A stretch of 64,000 bases of DNA from Hyphomicrobiales bacterium (GCA_900472485.1 UCII01000001.1:369986-433985), one strand, 5' to 3'. Shown: positions 8,993-18,474, numbered from the stretch's first letter. A program made the numbers and translations. Notes: a model not told the origin generated them from the sequence alone.

Positions 8993-10528
8993 TTAGTCGA
9001 CGGTGACTTCGTTCAGCTTGATGCGGGTATCGGGAGCGGGGACGAAGCCTTTGACACGCTTGCTGACACCGTAGATCGCGTTGCTGTTGTAGAGCGGCAG
9101 TTCGAGCGCCTTGTCGGCGACATATTTGCCGATGTCCTTCAGCACCTTTTCGCGCTCGGCGCGATCGGTGAGTGGGCGCTGCGATTCCAACAGCTTGTCC
9201 AGAGCGGCATCCTTTTCATAAGGATTCCACTTTTCGCCGGAGTGGTACATCGAATAGGCGGTGTTGTCGTAGTCGAAGGTCCAGCCGCCCCACTTCTGTT
9301 GGAACATCGCGCCGGTCTTGCCCTGCGGGATGATATCGTTCAGCAGAACATTGGTTTCATAGGGCTTGATCGTTGCGGTGAGGCCGACCATCTGCAGGTA
9401 GCTTGCGACGACCTGCGCCACCTCGTTCATCGTTGCATCATTGCCTCGAATGTCGATCTGCAATGCCGCACCCGGCTTCACGCCGGCTTCGGCAAGCAGC
9501 TTCTTCGCGCCTGCCGGATCATAGGGAAGCGGCTTCAAATCGGCATCGTAGCCGAAGGACAGCGAATTCTGGAAGCTGACGATCTCGGTTCCCTGGCCGG
9601 CGAGGATCGACTTGACGATCGTGTTGCGGTCGACGGCCATGATGATCGCCTTGCGTACGCGCGGATCGGCGGTGATGCCATCGCGGGTGTTGAAGCGCAG
9701 CGAATCGACCGTTGGGCCGGGAACGCTGGCGATTTCGAGTTTGGAATCACCCTGGATGACCGGCAGCATGCCGATCGGAATGGTCGGCGGGATGACGAGA
9801 TCGACGCGGCCGGCCTGAAGCTCGGCAACGGCGGTCGCCGGCTCGCTGATGAAGCGATATTCCAGTTCGGAGAGTTTCGGTGCGCCGCCCCAGTAATCCG
9901 GATTGGCTTCGAGCTTGATGTTCACCTTCGGCGTATAGGAAACGAACTTGAACGCGCCGGTGCCGACCGGGTTGAGGTTGAAGTAGTCCTCGCCCTTTTC
10001 CTTGATGTATTTCGGCGGAACGATCATCGCGCCATAGCCGGCAAGCTTGGTCAGCAGCACGGGGTCAGGCGTCTTCAGCTTCATGTCGACTGTGTAGTCG
10101 TCGATGATATCGACGCTTTCGATCGCCGTGTAGTTCGAGCGCTGCGGCCCCTTGGCGCCCTGTTCGCCGAGCAGGCGGTCGAAGGTGAACTTCACCGCTT
10201 CGGCATTAAAGGGCTCGCCGTCATGGAACTTCACGTTATGACGCAACTTGAAGCGGATGCGCTTGCCCTGGTCCAGTTCTTCCCAGGATTCGGCGAGGCC
10301 CGGTACCAGCTTGAGATCGGGTCCGCGATAGGTGAGGCCGTCGAAGATGTTGGTCGAAACGGCAGCCCATGCCACTAGGAAGGTGTCGATCGGGTCCCAG
10401 CTACCCGGATCCTGGGACGACGAAACCGTTAGCTTGCCCGCGGCGAAGGCCGGAGCGGCGCTGATGGCAACGCTCGATATCATGAGTGCGGTCAGAGCGG
10501 TCTTCAATCCCCATTTCATTCTTTTCAT
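8993..10528 (-). CDS. ABC transporter substrate-binding protein, SBP family 5
   Basis: This 511-residue periplasmic protein has a signal peptide (residues 1-29, ending APAFA-A), then the SBP_bac_5 fold: DPGSWDPIDTF near the N terminus and RIRFKLRHNVKFHDGEPFNAE near residue 90-110. It should capture a peptide or similar solute and deliver it to the DppBC-like channel. The ATG follows an AGAGGAAACAGG purine stretch. Upstream in the operon is the ATPase, downstream are the permeases and a metallopeptidase, which favours a peptide-like or amide substrate; family 5 proteins also bind sugars and opines. Confidence 0.9.
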   Translation of the reverse strand: MKRMKWGLKTALTALMISSVAISAAPAFAAGKLTVSSSQDPGSWDPIDTFLVAWAAVSTNIFDGLTYRGPDLKLVPGLAESWEELDQGKRIRFKLRHNVKFHDGEPFNAEAVKFTFDRLLGEQGAKGPQRSNYTAIESVDIIDDYTVDMKLKTPDPVLLTKLAGYGAMIVPPKYIKEKGEDYFNLNPVGTGAFKFVSYTPKVNIKLEANPDYWGGAPKLSELEYRFISEPATAVAELQAGRVDLVIPPTIPIGMLPVIQGDSKLEIASVPGPTVDSLRFNTRDGITADPRVRKAIIMAVDRNTIVKSILAGQGTEIVSFQNSLSFGYDADLKPLPYDPAGAKKLLAEAGVKPGAALQIDIRGNDATMNEVAQVVASYLQMVGLTATIKPYETNVLLNDIIPQGKTGAMFQQKWGGWTFDYDNTAYSMYHSGEKWNPYEKDAALDKLLESQRPLTDRAEREKVLKDIGKYVADKALELPLYNSNAIYGVSKRVKGFVPAPDTRIKLNEVTVD

Positions 10529-10572
10529 TGAACCTGTTTCCTCTTCAGATCGATGCGATGGTTGGTGGTCGT

Positions 10573-12399
10573 TCAGGCGCTCTTGGCGATGAAGTGGCCT
10601 GCAGTGATTTCCTCGTGAGACAGGATCGGCGGCTCGTCGCCGACGCGGCGGACGGGATTGGGGATCTCGCCTTCCAGCAGGGTGGTTCTGCGCTCCTGTG
10701 TAGGATCGGCGATCGGCACGGCCGAGAGCAGGCGCTGCGTATAGGCGTGCATCGGTGTTTCGAAGACCTGACGACGGCTGCCAATCTCCATGATCTGGCC
10801 AAGATAGAGAACAGCGACGCGGTGGCTGATCTTCTCGACGACGGCCATGTCATGGCTGATGAACAGGTAGGCGAGCCCGCGTTCGGCCTGGAGATCCATC
10901 AAGAGATTGATGATCTGGGCCTGGATCGACACGTCGAGAGCGGAAAGCGCCTCGTCGGAGATGATGAGCTTGGGATCGGAGGCAAGGGCGCGGGCGATGC
11001 AGACGCGCTGGCGTTGGCCGCCGGAAAACTCATGCGGATAGCGACCGGCATGGGCTGACGTCAGCCCGACGCGCTCCAGAAGCTCATCCACCCGGCGGCG
11101 AACCTCCTTCGATCCAGAGATGATGCCATGCGTGTTGATCGGCTCTGCGATCGAGAATCCCACAGTCTTGCGCGGATCGAGCGAGGCGAAAGGATCCTGG
11201 AAAATGTATTGCACATCGCGCCGCAGGCGGAAGCGTTCGAGCTGCGACATGGCGGCGAAGCTCTTGCCGCTGAAGGTGATTTCGCCGGAGCGCGCCTTCT
11301 GCAATTGCTGGATGGTGCGGCCGATCGTCGACTTACCGGAGCCGGACTCGCCGACGAGGGCCAGAGTTTCACCGGGATGAATATCGAAAGCCACCTTCTG
11401 GACGGCACTGCAGCGATGCGTGACCTGGCCGATTATATTCTTCTTGATATCGAAGCGTACGAAGAGATCGCGTACGGACAATAGCGGCTGCTGGTCGTAG
11501 CGGGCGGTATTCTGGACCCGTTCCTCACCGACGATCTTCGGCTCGCTGCCGTCGAGGACGGTCAGCGGCATGCGTTTCGGAAAATCCTGACCGGTCATGC
11601 TGCCAAGCTTAGGCACTGCGGCGAGGAGCGCCTTCGTATAGGGATGTTTCGGATTGGCGAATATCTCGCGGACCGGACCCTCTTCGACCTTCTTGCCTTT
11701 CCACATGACCACGACATCATCCGCCATCTCGGCCACCACGCCCATGTCATGGGTGATGAAGATCATACCCATGCCTAGATCCTTCTGCAGATCCCGCATG
11801 ATGTTGAGGATCTGCGCCTGGATCGTCACGTCGAGCGCCGTCGTCGGCTCGTCGGCAATCAGCAGCTTCGGGCGGCAGGCGAGCGCCATGGCGATCATGA
11901 CCCGCTGGCGCATACCGCCGGAAAGCTGATGCGGATAGCGGTTCAAGAGGGCCGCCGCATCCGGCAGGCGTACCATTTCCAGCAGGCGCCGTGCCTCGGT
12001 CATGGCGGCGGACTTGCCGAGTTTCTCATGCAGGAGAAGGACCTCGCAGATCTGATCGCCGATGGTGAAGACGGGATTAAGGGAGGTCATCGGCTCCTGG
12101 AAGATCATGGCGATCTCCTTGCCGCGAACGGAGCGCATATCCTTCTGCGAAAGCTTCAGCAGGTCCTTGCCATTGAAGAGGATGCTACCGGTCTCGAAGC
12201 GCGCGCCCATCATATCGGCAAGACGCATGACCGAAAGCGAGGTCACCGATTTGCCGGAACCGGATTCTCCGACGACCGCAAGTGTTCTGCCTGGCTCGAC
12301 CGAGAAGGAAAGTCCTTCGACCACGCGGTTTTCGCCGAACCGCACAGTCAGATCCGTTACGGACAGAAGCGGTTTGTTGTCGCCAGCGGCCTTGATCAT
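10573..12399 (-). CDS. Peptide-type ABC transporter ATPase, fused DppD-DppF
   Basis: The 608-residue protein contains two complete nucleotide-binding domains. Each has a Walker A GESGSGKS (about residues 45 and 350 onward), an ABC signature (LSGGMRQRV in the first, FSGGQRQRV in the second) and a Walker B ending in DEP or DEA. Each domain also carries the oligopeptide-ATPase C-terminal extension (HPYT motif). It energises the adjacent permeases. The start ATG has GAGG at 7 bases and overlaps, as ATGA, the stop of a 42-codon ORF. A longer in-frame extension upstream is unsupported because it lies out of frame over that small ORF. Confidence 0.92.
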   Translation of the reverse strand: MIKAAGDNKPLLSVTDLTVRFGENRVVEGLSFSVEPGRTLAVVGESGSGKSVTSLSVMRLADMMGARFETGSILFNGKDLLKLSQKDMRSVRGKEIAMIFQEPMTSLNPVFTIGDQICEVLLLHEKLGKSAAMTEARRLLEMVRLPDAAALLNRYPHQLSGGMRQRVMIAMALACRPKLLIADEPTTALDVTIQAQILNIMRDLQKDLGMGMIFITHDMGVVAEMADDVVVMWKGKKVEEGPVREIFANPKHPYTKALLAAVPKLGSMTGQDFPKRMPLTVLDGSEPKIVGEERVQNTARYDQQPLLSVRDLFVRFDIKKNIIGQVTHRCSAVQKVAFDIHPGETLALVGESGSGKSTIGRTIQQLQKARSGEITFSGKSFAAMSQLERFRLRRDVQYIFQDPFASLDPRKTVGFSIAEPINTHGIISGSKEVRRRVDELLERVGLTSAHAGRYPHEFSGGQRQRVCIARALASDPKLIISDEALSALDVSIQAQIINLLMDLQAERGLAYLFISHDMAVVEKISHRVAVLYLGQIMEIGSRRQVFETPMHAYTQRLLSAVPIADPTQERRTTLLEGEIPNPVRRVGDEPPILSHEEITAGHFIAKSA

Positions 12400-12524
12400 G
12401 CGCTTACCTCGGTATTGGGCAGGTCGGTCATGGCATCGGGGATGATAGCCGTGTTGTTCTTTGCATCGATGATGCAGGCGCACTCGCCGGGATCGCCACC
12501 AAGATCGGACCGCAGCATGCTCAT
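12396..12524 (-). CDS. Small ORF (42 aa) coupled to the ABC ATPase gene
   Basis: The reverse strand encodes a 42-residue peptide beginning [18 protein letters not shown] and ending NTEVSA. Its TGA overlaps the ATPase start as ATGA, which implies translational coupling. Codons are strongly G/C-ended like the neighbours. An AGGTG lies 5 bases before the ATG, and a stop codon lies in frame 9 codons upstream, so it is not the tail of a longer gene. I do not recognise the family. It has two close cysteines (CAC) and no membrane segment. It could be a genuine small subunit or only a leader ORF that feeds ribosomes to the ATPase. Confidence 0.5.
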   Translation of the reverse strand: MSMLRSDLGGDPGECACIIDAKNNTAIIPDAMTDLPNTEVSA

Positions 12525-12658
12525 GCCGGCACCTGTTGCAGCGTGACAAAATCAGGCGATGTTTTTCTACAAGACAGGCGTCTCATGAACATCTGTATCT
12601 GCGTTCCCGTTATATTTGTTAGGGCGTGAGATAGCATCAAACGACAATCCGGTCTATA

Positions 12659-12669
12659 TTGTTCAACAA
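12659..12669. promoter_or_regulatory. Candidate GntR (FadR-type) operator
   Basis: TTGTTCAACAA matches the TNGTNNNACNA pattern of FadR/FCD-type GntR operators and is the core of a longer palindrome (ATTGTT-C-AACAAT, 12658-12670). It lies in the 313-base region between the divergent peptide ABC operon and the GntR gene at 12838. Autoregulation and control of the transporter are inferred. Nothing else in that intergenic region is convincing. Confidence 0.55.
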
Positions 12670-12837
12670 TTTTCATATTGCCAATCAAAAATGGGGACAA
12701 ATCTGCGCGAAATCTTCCACCGGACCTTGCCGCCGACAGGTCGCCAGCCCAAACAAGCGGAATACCCGCTCGGCTTCCAGCAAGCGCCTGATATTGCCGG
12801 TGTCGGAGAGGATAGAGTGCAGATGCCGGGAGAGCGA

Positions 12838-13530
12838 ATGAAGCAGACAAATCTTGCCAGCATCGAGCCGGCGACGGTCGCGGAGACAGGGCAGACGCTG
12901 GCAGAACTGACGGCTGCTCGCATCCGCGAGCGCGTGATCAGCGGTATGCTATCGCCGGGTAGCCACTTGTCCGAAGCAGCTCTTTGCGAGGAGCTACAGG
13001 TCTCACGCAATACGCTGCGCGAAGTCTTCCGGCTGCTGACGAAAGAGGGCGTGCTACGTCACGAAGCCAATCGCGGCGTCTTCGTTTCCACGCCGAGCAT
13101 TTCGACGATCATGGATATCTTCCATATTCGCCGCCTGATCGAGTGTTCGGCGCTTGCCAATGCGCATCACCGCCATCCGAGCGTCGACAAGATGCGGGCT
13201 GCCATCGAGGCTGCCGTGCAGCATCGCGACCGTGGCGAATGGCTGGAGGTCGGCAGCGCCGATATCGCCTTTCATGCCGCGATTGTCGAGCTCGCCGACA
13301 GTCCCAGGCTTTCGGCCTTCTATGCGCAGATCTCGCTTGAACTGCGCCTCGTCTTCGGACTGATCCGCGATCCCGAATATCTCCACGCACCCTATGTCGG
13401 CCAGAACGCGACCATTCTTGCGCATCTGGAGGAGGGGGCGCCGGCGAGCGCCGCCGACGCGCTGAAGAAATATCTGTTCCAGGCCGAACGCTTCATTCTG
13501 GCCGCCTATTCGAGAGCAATGCCGGGCTGA
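12838..13530 (+). CDS. GntR family regulator, FCD (FadR) subfamily
   Basis: The 230-residue protein has a GntR winged helix at about 15-75 (RIRERVISGMLSPGSHL, then SRNTLREVFRLLTKEGVL) and an all-helical FCD effector domain. In that domain FHAAIVELADSPRL and a later His supply probable metal-binding residues. GGGAGAG precedes the chosen ATG; an open extension upstream of it has no SD and overlaps the promoter region. It is divergent from the peptide ABC operon and has a matching operator between them, so it likely controls that operon. Confidence 0.85.
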   Translation: MKQTNLASIEPATVAETGQTLAELTAARIRERVISGMLSPGSHLSEAALCEELQVSRNTLREVFRLLTKEGVLRHEANRGVFVSTPSISTIMDIFHIRRLIECSALANAHHRHPSVDKMRAAIEAAVQHRDRGEWLEVGSADIAFHAAIVELADSPRLSAFYAQISLELRLVFGLIRDPEYLHAPYVGQNATILAHLEEGAPASAADALKKYLFQAERFILAAYSRAMPG

Positions 13531-13766
13531 GTCCGGTTACCGCCATTGATATGATGAATGATGTGGACAATCCCTGCCGGATGAGTTCAAGCTCGATGTA
13601 TCCGTTTGCGTCCCGATCCGCTTTGATCGAAGGATATGCAGCACCCCGGACGTAGGCGTGAGGTCCATCGGACAGCAGAATTCGCTTTTGCTGCAATCGA
13701 TCAGGGCGTCCCGCCGATCAACCGGAAAACTCGTTTCGACAACCGGTTAAGACGGATGATGGGGCT

Positions 13767-14990
13767 ATGGACGCGCAATCCCCGACGACCTCCAGCAGGG
13801 CGACCGCCATCCAGCAGGTATGGGTTTCACCGCTGTATCGCGGCGCGACGTTTGCGCTGTTTCTCTCCGGGCTTGCGACATCCGCCTCGCTGCCGCAGAT
13901 CGTTCTCTTCCTCGTCAAGGAACTTGGGGCGTCCTTGCCAGTGGCGGGGCTCTATTATCTGACCGGTCTCACCGCACCGGTTGCCGGATATCTCATTGGC
14001 AGCTATTCCGACAAAACTGGAAGGCGTCTTGGTCTTTTCCGGCTTTGCGCCGTTGCCGGGGCCGTTGGTTGGGCGGGGATCGCCCTTTCGACGAAACCAT
14101 GGATGCCGTTCGTGATCGGCACCGTCCTTCTGGGTTTTTCCGGATCTGCGACCTCACAGCTCTTCACCGCCATCCATGACGATCTCAAAGTGAAGGACGC
14201 CGGCGCGAATGACAGCGTCGTGGCCATCATCCGCATGGCTTTGACCGCGGGCTGGGTCATCGGGCCGTTTCTCGGCGCCTGGTTTGCTGCCGAAGTCGGG
14301 CTTCGCGCCATGCTGTGGGGAACGGCGATTTGTTTCTTCGCGCAGATCCTTCCGCTCGGAACGCAACAAGCGCTTGTTGGTCCGGGGCAGCAAGTCGATA
14401 AGAAGACCGATGCCATTGGTCGCGTCGGCTGGTCCGAACTGCTGCCGCTGCTGACCTTTACCGGTCTCTACGTCCTCGTCTATGCCGGCGAGCCGATTAA
14501 ATACGGATTCCTGCTGCTCTATATGCAGGACCAGCTCAAGCTTGATCCCTCCATTCAGGGCTCGGTGATCGGAACGCAGCCATTCATCGAACTCATCCTC
14601 ATGCCCTTCAGCGTCGTGCTGGCGCGACGGATCGGCATCTTATGGATGATGTGTGTCGCCGCGATCTGCGGCGTCATGGCCAACCTCTGTTTTGCGGCCT
14701 GGCCGACGGCCATGGGCATGTTTGCCGGCCAGATCCTGATGGGCGGAGTCTGGGGCCTCTACATGGTCCTCGGACTGATCGTTGCTCAAAGATTGCTCCC
14801 GAATGCAGTCGCGACGGCTTCGGCGATCTTCATGAGCTCCTCGGCGCTCGCCAGCGCTCTTGGCGGCGGTGTAGGAGGTGTCGGCGTTGCCTATCTCGGG
14901 CTTCCGAATGTTTTCTATCTTCCGGCCGCATTCTCTCTGGTCGCGGCGATCGGCCTGGCGGCCATGGCCCGTTCGTGCGTCATCAGATAG
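13767..14990 (+). CDS. MFS transporter, sugar-efflux (Set)-like
   Basis: This 407-residue protein has twelve predicted membrane segments. The MFS motif A equivalent is SYSDKTGRRLG (about residues 80-90), and the overall order resembles the SetA-type sugar efflux group (STSLPLF-like start: ATSASLPQIVLFLVKELGAS). It probably exports small sugars or related solutes across the inner membrane. The Shine-Dalgarno is weak. It is flanked by two GntR genes, neither overlapping it, with 236 and 261 bases of apparently empty DNA on its two sides, the downstream stretch including a palindromic operator. Confidence 0.8.
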   Translation: MDAQSPTTSSRATAIQQVWVSPLYRGATFALFLSGLATSASLPQIVLFLVKELGASLPVAGLYYLTGLTAPVAGYLIGSYSDKTGRRLGLFRLCAVAGAVGWAGIALSTKPWMPFVIGTVLLGFSGSATSQLFTAIHDDLKVKDAGANDSVVAIIRMALTAGWVIGPFLGAWFAAEVGLRAMLWGTAICFFAQILPLGTQQALVGPGQQVDKKTDAIGRVGWSELLPLLTFTGLYVLVYAGEPIKYGFLLLYMQDQLKLDPSIQGSVIGTQPFIELILMPFSVVLARRIGILWMMCVAAICGVMANLCFAAWPTAMGMFAGQILMGGVWGLYMVLGLIVAQRLLPNAVATASAIFMSSSALASALGGGVGGVGVAYLGLPNVFYLPAAFSLVAAIGLAAMARSCVIR

Positions 14991-15220
14991 GGATTTCATG
15001 CAATAAGACAGCCATTATTTCATTTCGAGAAGCTTCAGCCAGCGTTAAACCTGCTGCAAGCCCCTTGCTCTGATTTCGGGTGATTGGCCAGATCCCAGAT
15101 CCGCCAATGGCCCGCCATCTTCGCGTTCGGTCGCTGGTGCCGCCACATCGCCGTAACTGGCCGATCGCTCACCTTGCTGAAAATATGATTGACTGCAGGC
15201 CGTCGATTGACTAAATGATA

Positions 15221-15237
15221 AAGTCATCCGATGACTT
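15221..15237. promoter_or_regulatory. Palindromic operator upstream of the GntR/MFS pair
   Basis: AAGTCATC-C-GATGACTT is a perfect 8-1-8 palindrome, 14 bases before the GntR start codon and just after a TTGACT that could be a -35 box (15207-15212). Its place and symmetry fit an autoregulatory GntR operator that would also control the coupled MFS gene. Confidence 0.65.
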
Positions 15238-15251
15238 GATGAAATCCTACC

Positions 15252-15929
15252 ATGCGCGCTCTGACCAAAACGACGCTTGCGGATACGGCCGTGGAGGCAA
15301 TTCGCAGCGAGATCACCAGCCGTCGCTGGCTCGTTGGCGAAAAGCTGCCCAACGAGGCCTCCCTCTCGTCGATGCTCTCCGTCAGCCGCGGCACGGTTCG
15401 TGAGGCAGTGAGGGTCCTGGTATCTCAGGGCTATCTCGAGACGCGGCAAGGGTCGGGAACCTATGTTCGTTCGAACACGGATGTCGGTCGACCGCTGGAT
15501 ATGGCGCGCCGCGCCGGGTTGAGGGATCAGTTCGAGGCCCGGCTTGCGCTGGAGGTCGAGGCAGCAAGGCTTGCCGCCCTACGTCACTCCCCTGAAGCCG
15601 TTTCGCAATTGCGCGCCTTGCTGGTTGCTCGCGGCAACTATGCCGGCGGCGACAAGGCGGCGTTCATCGAGCGCGACCTTGCCTTCCACAAGGCTGTCGT
15701 TGCGGCTTCCCAGAACAGGGCCATGATCGAAATCTACGAGTTCTTCTCTCTCTCGATTGCCGAGACCATCGAGGCGACGCTGGGTGAAGACATTCCCGAG
15801 CCGGATATGCAGGCGCATATAGCCATCGTCGATGCCATCGAAGGCGGCAACCCCGAAGCGGCCGATAGGGCTGTGCGCCGCTTCATGGCCCCCATCGTCG
15901 CTACTCTTGATCGGTTACTTATGTCATGA
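15252..15929 (+). CDS. GntR family regulator, FCD subfamily
   Basis: The 225-residue protein has an N-terminal winged helix (residues 8-70: AVEAIRSEITSRRW, SRGTVREAVRVLVSQGYLETR) followed by a helical FCD domain (FIERDLAFHKAVVAASQNR). Its TGA overlaps the start of the next MFS gene as ATGA, so the two are translationally coupled. Together with the palindrome just upstream this suggests a self-contained unit in which the repressor responds to the transporter's substrate. Confidence 0.88.
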   Translation: MRALTKTTLADTAVEAIRSEITSRRWLVGEKLPNEASLSSMLSVSRGTVREAVRVLVSQGYLETRQGSGTYVRSNTDVGRPLDMARRAGLRDQFEARLALEVEAARLAALRHSPEAVSQLRALLVARGNYAGGDKAAFIERDLAFHKAVVAASQNRAMIEIYEFFSLSIAETIEATLGEDIPEPDMQAHIAIVDAIEGGNPEAADRAVRRFMAPIVATLDRLLMS

Positions 15930-17197
15930 CAATGTCCCCGCAAAATCTCGCCTCCGTCGAATTGATCGATGCCGAGGCCGATGAGGTTCCGGCACCACTC
16001 CCGCACGAAGGCAAGTCGCCGATTGGCAGGTTTCTGCTGGGTGCGAGCCTTGTTCTCATCGCTTTCAATCTGCGGCCGGTTTTCTCGAGCGCATCGACGC
16101 TCTTGCCGGAGATACGGGCCGGACTTGGCCTCTCCGCCTTCGGCACCAGTATTCTTACGACCTTGCCCGTCATTTGCATGGGGCTGTTTTCACCGCTTGC
16201 GCCAAGGCTGGCGCAGCGCCTGGGGACCGAGCGCGTCCTGCTTTGTGTCATTTTCCTGCTTGCGCTGGGCACGGCATTGCGTGGCTTTTCCTCGATTTCG
16301 CTGCTGTTCTTGGGCACCGCATTGGCCGGCGCCTGCATTGCTATCGGCAATGTACTCTTGCCGGGTGTGGTCAAGCGCGATTTTCCCGATAAGGCGGCGC
16401 TCATGACGGGTTGCTATACGATGGCGCTATGCGCGGGGGCTGCGAGTGCGGCTGGCTTTACGCTTCCCGTTGAACACGCTCTCGGCGGTTCGCTCGGCGG
16501 CGCGCTGGCTGTCTGGGCCTTGCCTGCTTTCGCCGTTGGACTTCTCTGGCTGCCGCAGGTAATCGGCGCGCGCAGCCAGGCGCGGCGCACCGGCTTTCGT
16601 GTTACCGGTTTGTGGAGAGACCGCATCGCTTGGCAAGTAACGCTTTTCATGGGATTGCAATCGGCGCTTGCCTATTGCGTCTTCGGCTGGCTGGTACCCA
16701 TTCTACGTGAACGTGGTCTCGACGGCGTGACGGCTGGCGTCATCGTATCTGCCTCGGTCATGGTGCAGGCGGCCGCCTGCTTGGTGGCACCTCATATCGC
16801 CGTCAAGGGTAAGGATCAGCGCGCGATCAATGTCATCCTCTGCATAATTGCCGTCGTTGCCTTGCTGGGTCTGCTGTTTGCTCCGCTCTGGACTGTCTGG
16901 TTCTGGGCCGTGCTCCAGGGCATCGGACAGGGTGGATTGATTGCGGTGGCGCTGACCGTCATCGTATTGCGTTCGCCCGATGCGCATGTTGCCGCGCATC
17001 TCTCCGGGATGGCGCAATTCGTGGGTTACCTGCTTGCCGCGATCGGCCCGCTCGTCGTCGGCATGATCCACGGTTGGACTGGAAGCTTTGCCTGGAGCTC
17101 CGTCCTATTCCTGCTGCTCGGTCTCGGTGCTGCGATCAACGGCTGGTTTGCCGGCCGTGCGATCACTGTCAACGCCAGAACAATTGAGACCGCCTGA
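15926..17197 (+). CDS. MFS transporter, CynX/NimT family
   Basis: The 423-residue protein has about twelve membrane segments. LIAFNLRPVFSSASTLLPEIRAGLGLS near residues 45-70 is the signature start of the CynX/NimT group (cyanate or 2-nitroimidazole transporters); most members are uncharacterised. The start ATG overlaps the GntR stop; an ATG two codons later is also possible. Cyanate itself is unlikely because no cyanase gene is nearby. Confidence 0.85.
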   Translation: MTMSPQNLASVELIDAEADEVPAPLPHEGKSPIGRFLLGASLVLIAFNLRPVFSSASTLLPEIRAGLGLSAFGTSILTTLPVICMGLFSPLAPRLAQRLGTERVLLCVIFLLALGTALRGFSSISLLFLGTALAGACIAIGNVLLPGVVKRDFPDKAALMTGCYTMALCAGAASAAGFTLPVEHALGGSLGGALAVWALPAFAVGLLWLPQVIGARSQARRTGFRVTGLWRDRIAWQVTLFMGLQSALAYCVFGWLVPILRERGLDGVTAGVIVSASVMVQAAACLVAPHIAVKGKDQRAINVILCIIAVVALLGLLFAPLWTVWFWAVLQGIGQGGLIAVALTVIVLRSPDAHVAAHLSGMAQFVGYLLAAIGPLVVGMIHGWTGSFAWSSVLFLLLGLGAAINGWFAGRAITVNARTIETA

Positions 17198-17314
17198 TGG
17201 ATGCGATGTTGGCCGCATCCGGGCCGGCAAGCGAAATCCTGAGGCGCCGGCTCGGGTCATATGCTGACATACAGGCGGATCGCATGATTATGACGTGTGA
17301 CGAAACGATCCGGA

Positions 17315-17791
17315 TTAACCGGCTTTCCGTTGGCGCCGTGGTGGTTCGATCGCCGGAGGAATGTCGGCTACGTTTTTCGTATGGCCCAGGAGAGCCTTCT
17401 TTGCCAAGGTCGATCTTGCGGCCGCATAGGAGGCAGAGACCATTGGATAATCCGCGGGCAAGCCCCATTTTCTTCGATATTCTTCGGGGGTCAGACCATA
17501 TTTACTGTTCAGGTGGCGCTTGAGCGACTTGTATTTTCCACCATCTTCGAGGCAGATCAGATAGTCGTCGGTGATGGATTTCTTGATCGGCACAGCCGGC
17601 TTCAATAGTTTTTCCACCGCCGCCGCTGATGAGGCGGCCTGCTGAGAGCCTGTCAGTGCCGAATAAGTCTCCATGATGAGCCTCGGCAAATCTTCCGGCA
17701 TCGTCGCATTGCGAAGTACGTAGGCAGACACAATCTTGCTCGTGAGCTCAATATACCTTTCGTGGCTGGTAGTAGTATTTTCCTTTTTCAT
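17315..17791 (-). CDS. MucR/Ros family regulator, atypical zinc site
   Basis: The 158-residue protein has the MucR/Ros layout: an acidic/helical N terminus (ELTSKIVSAYVLRNATMP), then the DNA-binding region CLEDGGKYKSLKRHLNSKYG and the C-terminal PADYPMVSASYAAARS. In classical members the zinc is held by Cys, Cys or Asp, His and a second His about 4-5 residues on. Here Cys, Asp and the first His are present but the second His is replaced by Lys/Tyr. It may bind DNA without structural zinc, as reported for some Mesorhizobium homologues. The start ATG follows GAGG; a longer reading frame runs into AT-rich DNA. MucR proteins control exopolysaccharide, motility and symbiosis genes. Confidence 0.85.
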   Translation of the reverse strand: MKKENTTTSHERYIELTSKIVSAYVLRNATMPEDLPRLIMETYSALTGSQQAASSAAAVEKLLKPAVPIKKSITDDYLICLEDGGKYKSLKRHLNSKYGLTPEEYRRKWGLPADYPMVSASYAAARSTLAKKALLGHTKNVADIPPAIEPPRRQRKAG

Positions 17792-18000
17792 TTTCGGCCT
17801 CACGCAATGTTTTTTATTTATGTATCCAATGTTGTTTTTGCTTTCAATGAAAATTGATGTGACTTTGGATATTCTTTGTCCTTGGTTTATTTTTGTAGTA
17901 AACATTACGCGCTGGAAGTTTAAAACTGTTATTTTCTCATTTTACCACAATATTCGAATTGCGCCTGTGGGAGATGCATGCCGCCGGCGTTCGAACATTC
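17792..18000. promoter_or_regulatory. AT-rich upstream region of the MucR-like gene
   Basis: Roughly 17800-17960 is strikingly T/A-rich against the GC-rich surroundings, with T-runs and ATTT blocks. MucR/Ros proteins bind AT-rich sites with T-steps and often repress their own gene, so this may be an autoregulatory promoter. It could also be foreign DNA. No gene is visible here. Confidence 0.4.
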
Positions 18001-18057
18001 ATTTGACAAGGACGGCGCGGGACTTGCAGGCTTTCGCTTCGCCTGGGTTGGTGTCAG

Positions 18058-18474
18058 TCACATCGCGGATGTGCCCTGTCGCCGGTGGAATGGCAGGACA
18101 TGATGCTCGGTCAGCGGCGCCATGGTGATATTTCCCGGATCTTGTGGTGATACCCAGCGGATTTCCTCGATCTCTGCCGCTGCCGTGATTGCAATATTAC
18201 CTACTTGTAGGCGGAATATATCCGCAACGACGGTATGGTCCGGTTCGTTGGCCGCTGCTGCCTGGAAACCGCCGAGGAAAGTCAGATCCTTAGTCTCCGC
18301 CGTAAGGCCTAGCTCTTCGAAGAGTTCCCTGATGAGCGCCGTCTCTGGCGTCTCCCGCGGTTCCAGCTTGCCGCCGGGCTGCATGAAGGCAGTCGTGCCG
18401 CGCTTGCGTACGAGCAATGTCTCCCCGTCCGGGCGCAACACCAAAGCCGCCGCAATGCGTATCGTTTTCGTCAT
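18058..18474 (-). CDS. Nudix hydrolase
   Basis: The 138-residue protein contains a full Nudix box GX5EX7REUXEEXGU, starting at [20 protein letters not shown] and ending ELGL, at about residues 34-57. It should hydrolyse a nucleoside diphosphate linked to another group, such as an oxidised nucleotide or a nucleotide sugar. The N-terminal strand ([22 protein letters not shown]) resembles the MutT-like group. It stands alone; the Shine-Dalgarno is weak. Confidence 0.9.
   Translation of the reverse strand: MTKTIRIAAALVLRPDGETLLVRKRGTTAFMQPGGKLEPRETPETALIRELFEELGLTAETKDLTFLGGFQAAAANEPDHTVVADIFRLQVGNIAITAAAEIEEIRWVSPQDPGNITMAPLTEHHVLPFHRRQGTSAM

Noticed and set aside
13741-13748. AACCGGTT palindrome before the MFS gene at 13767
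   Set aside because: Only 8 bases long and expected by chance in this composition; no second copy nearby.
17736-18128. Plus-strand frame with a hydrophobic start that could be a membrane protein
   Set aside because: Hydrophobicity comes from T-rich DNA upstream of the MucR-like gene. It overlaps that gene's start and has no Shine-Dalgarno, and its second half is unlike any protein.
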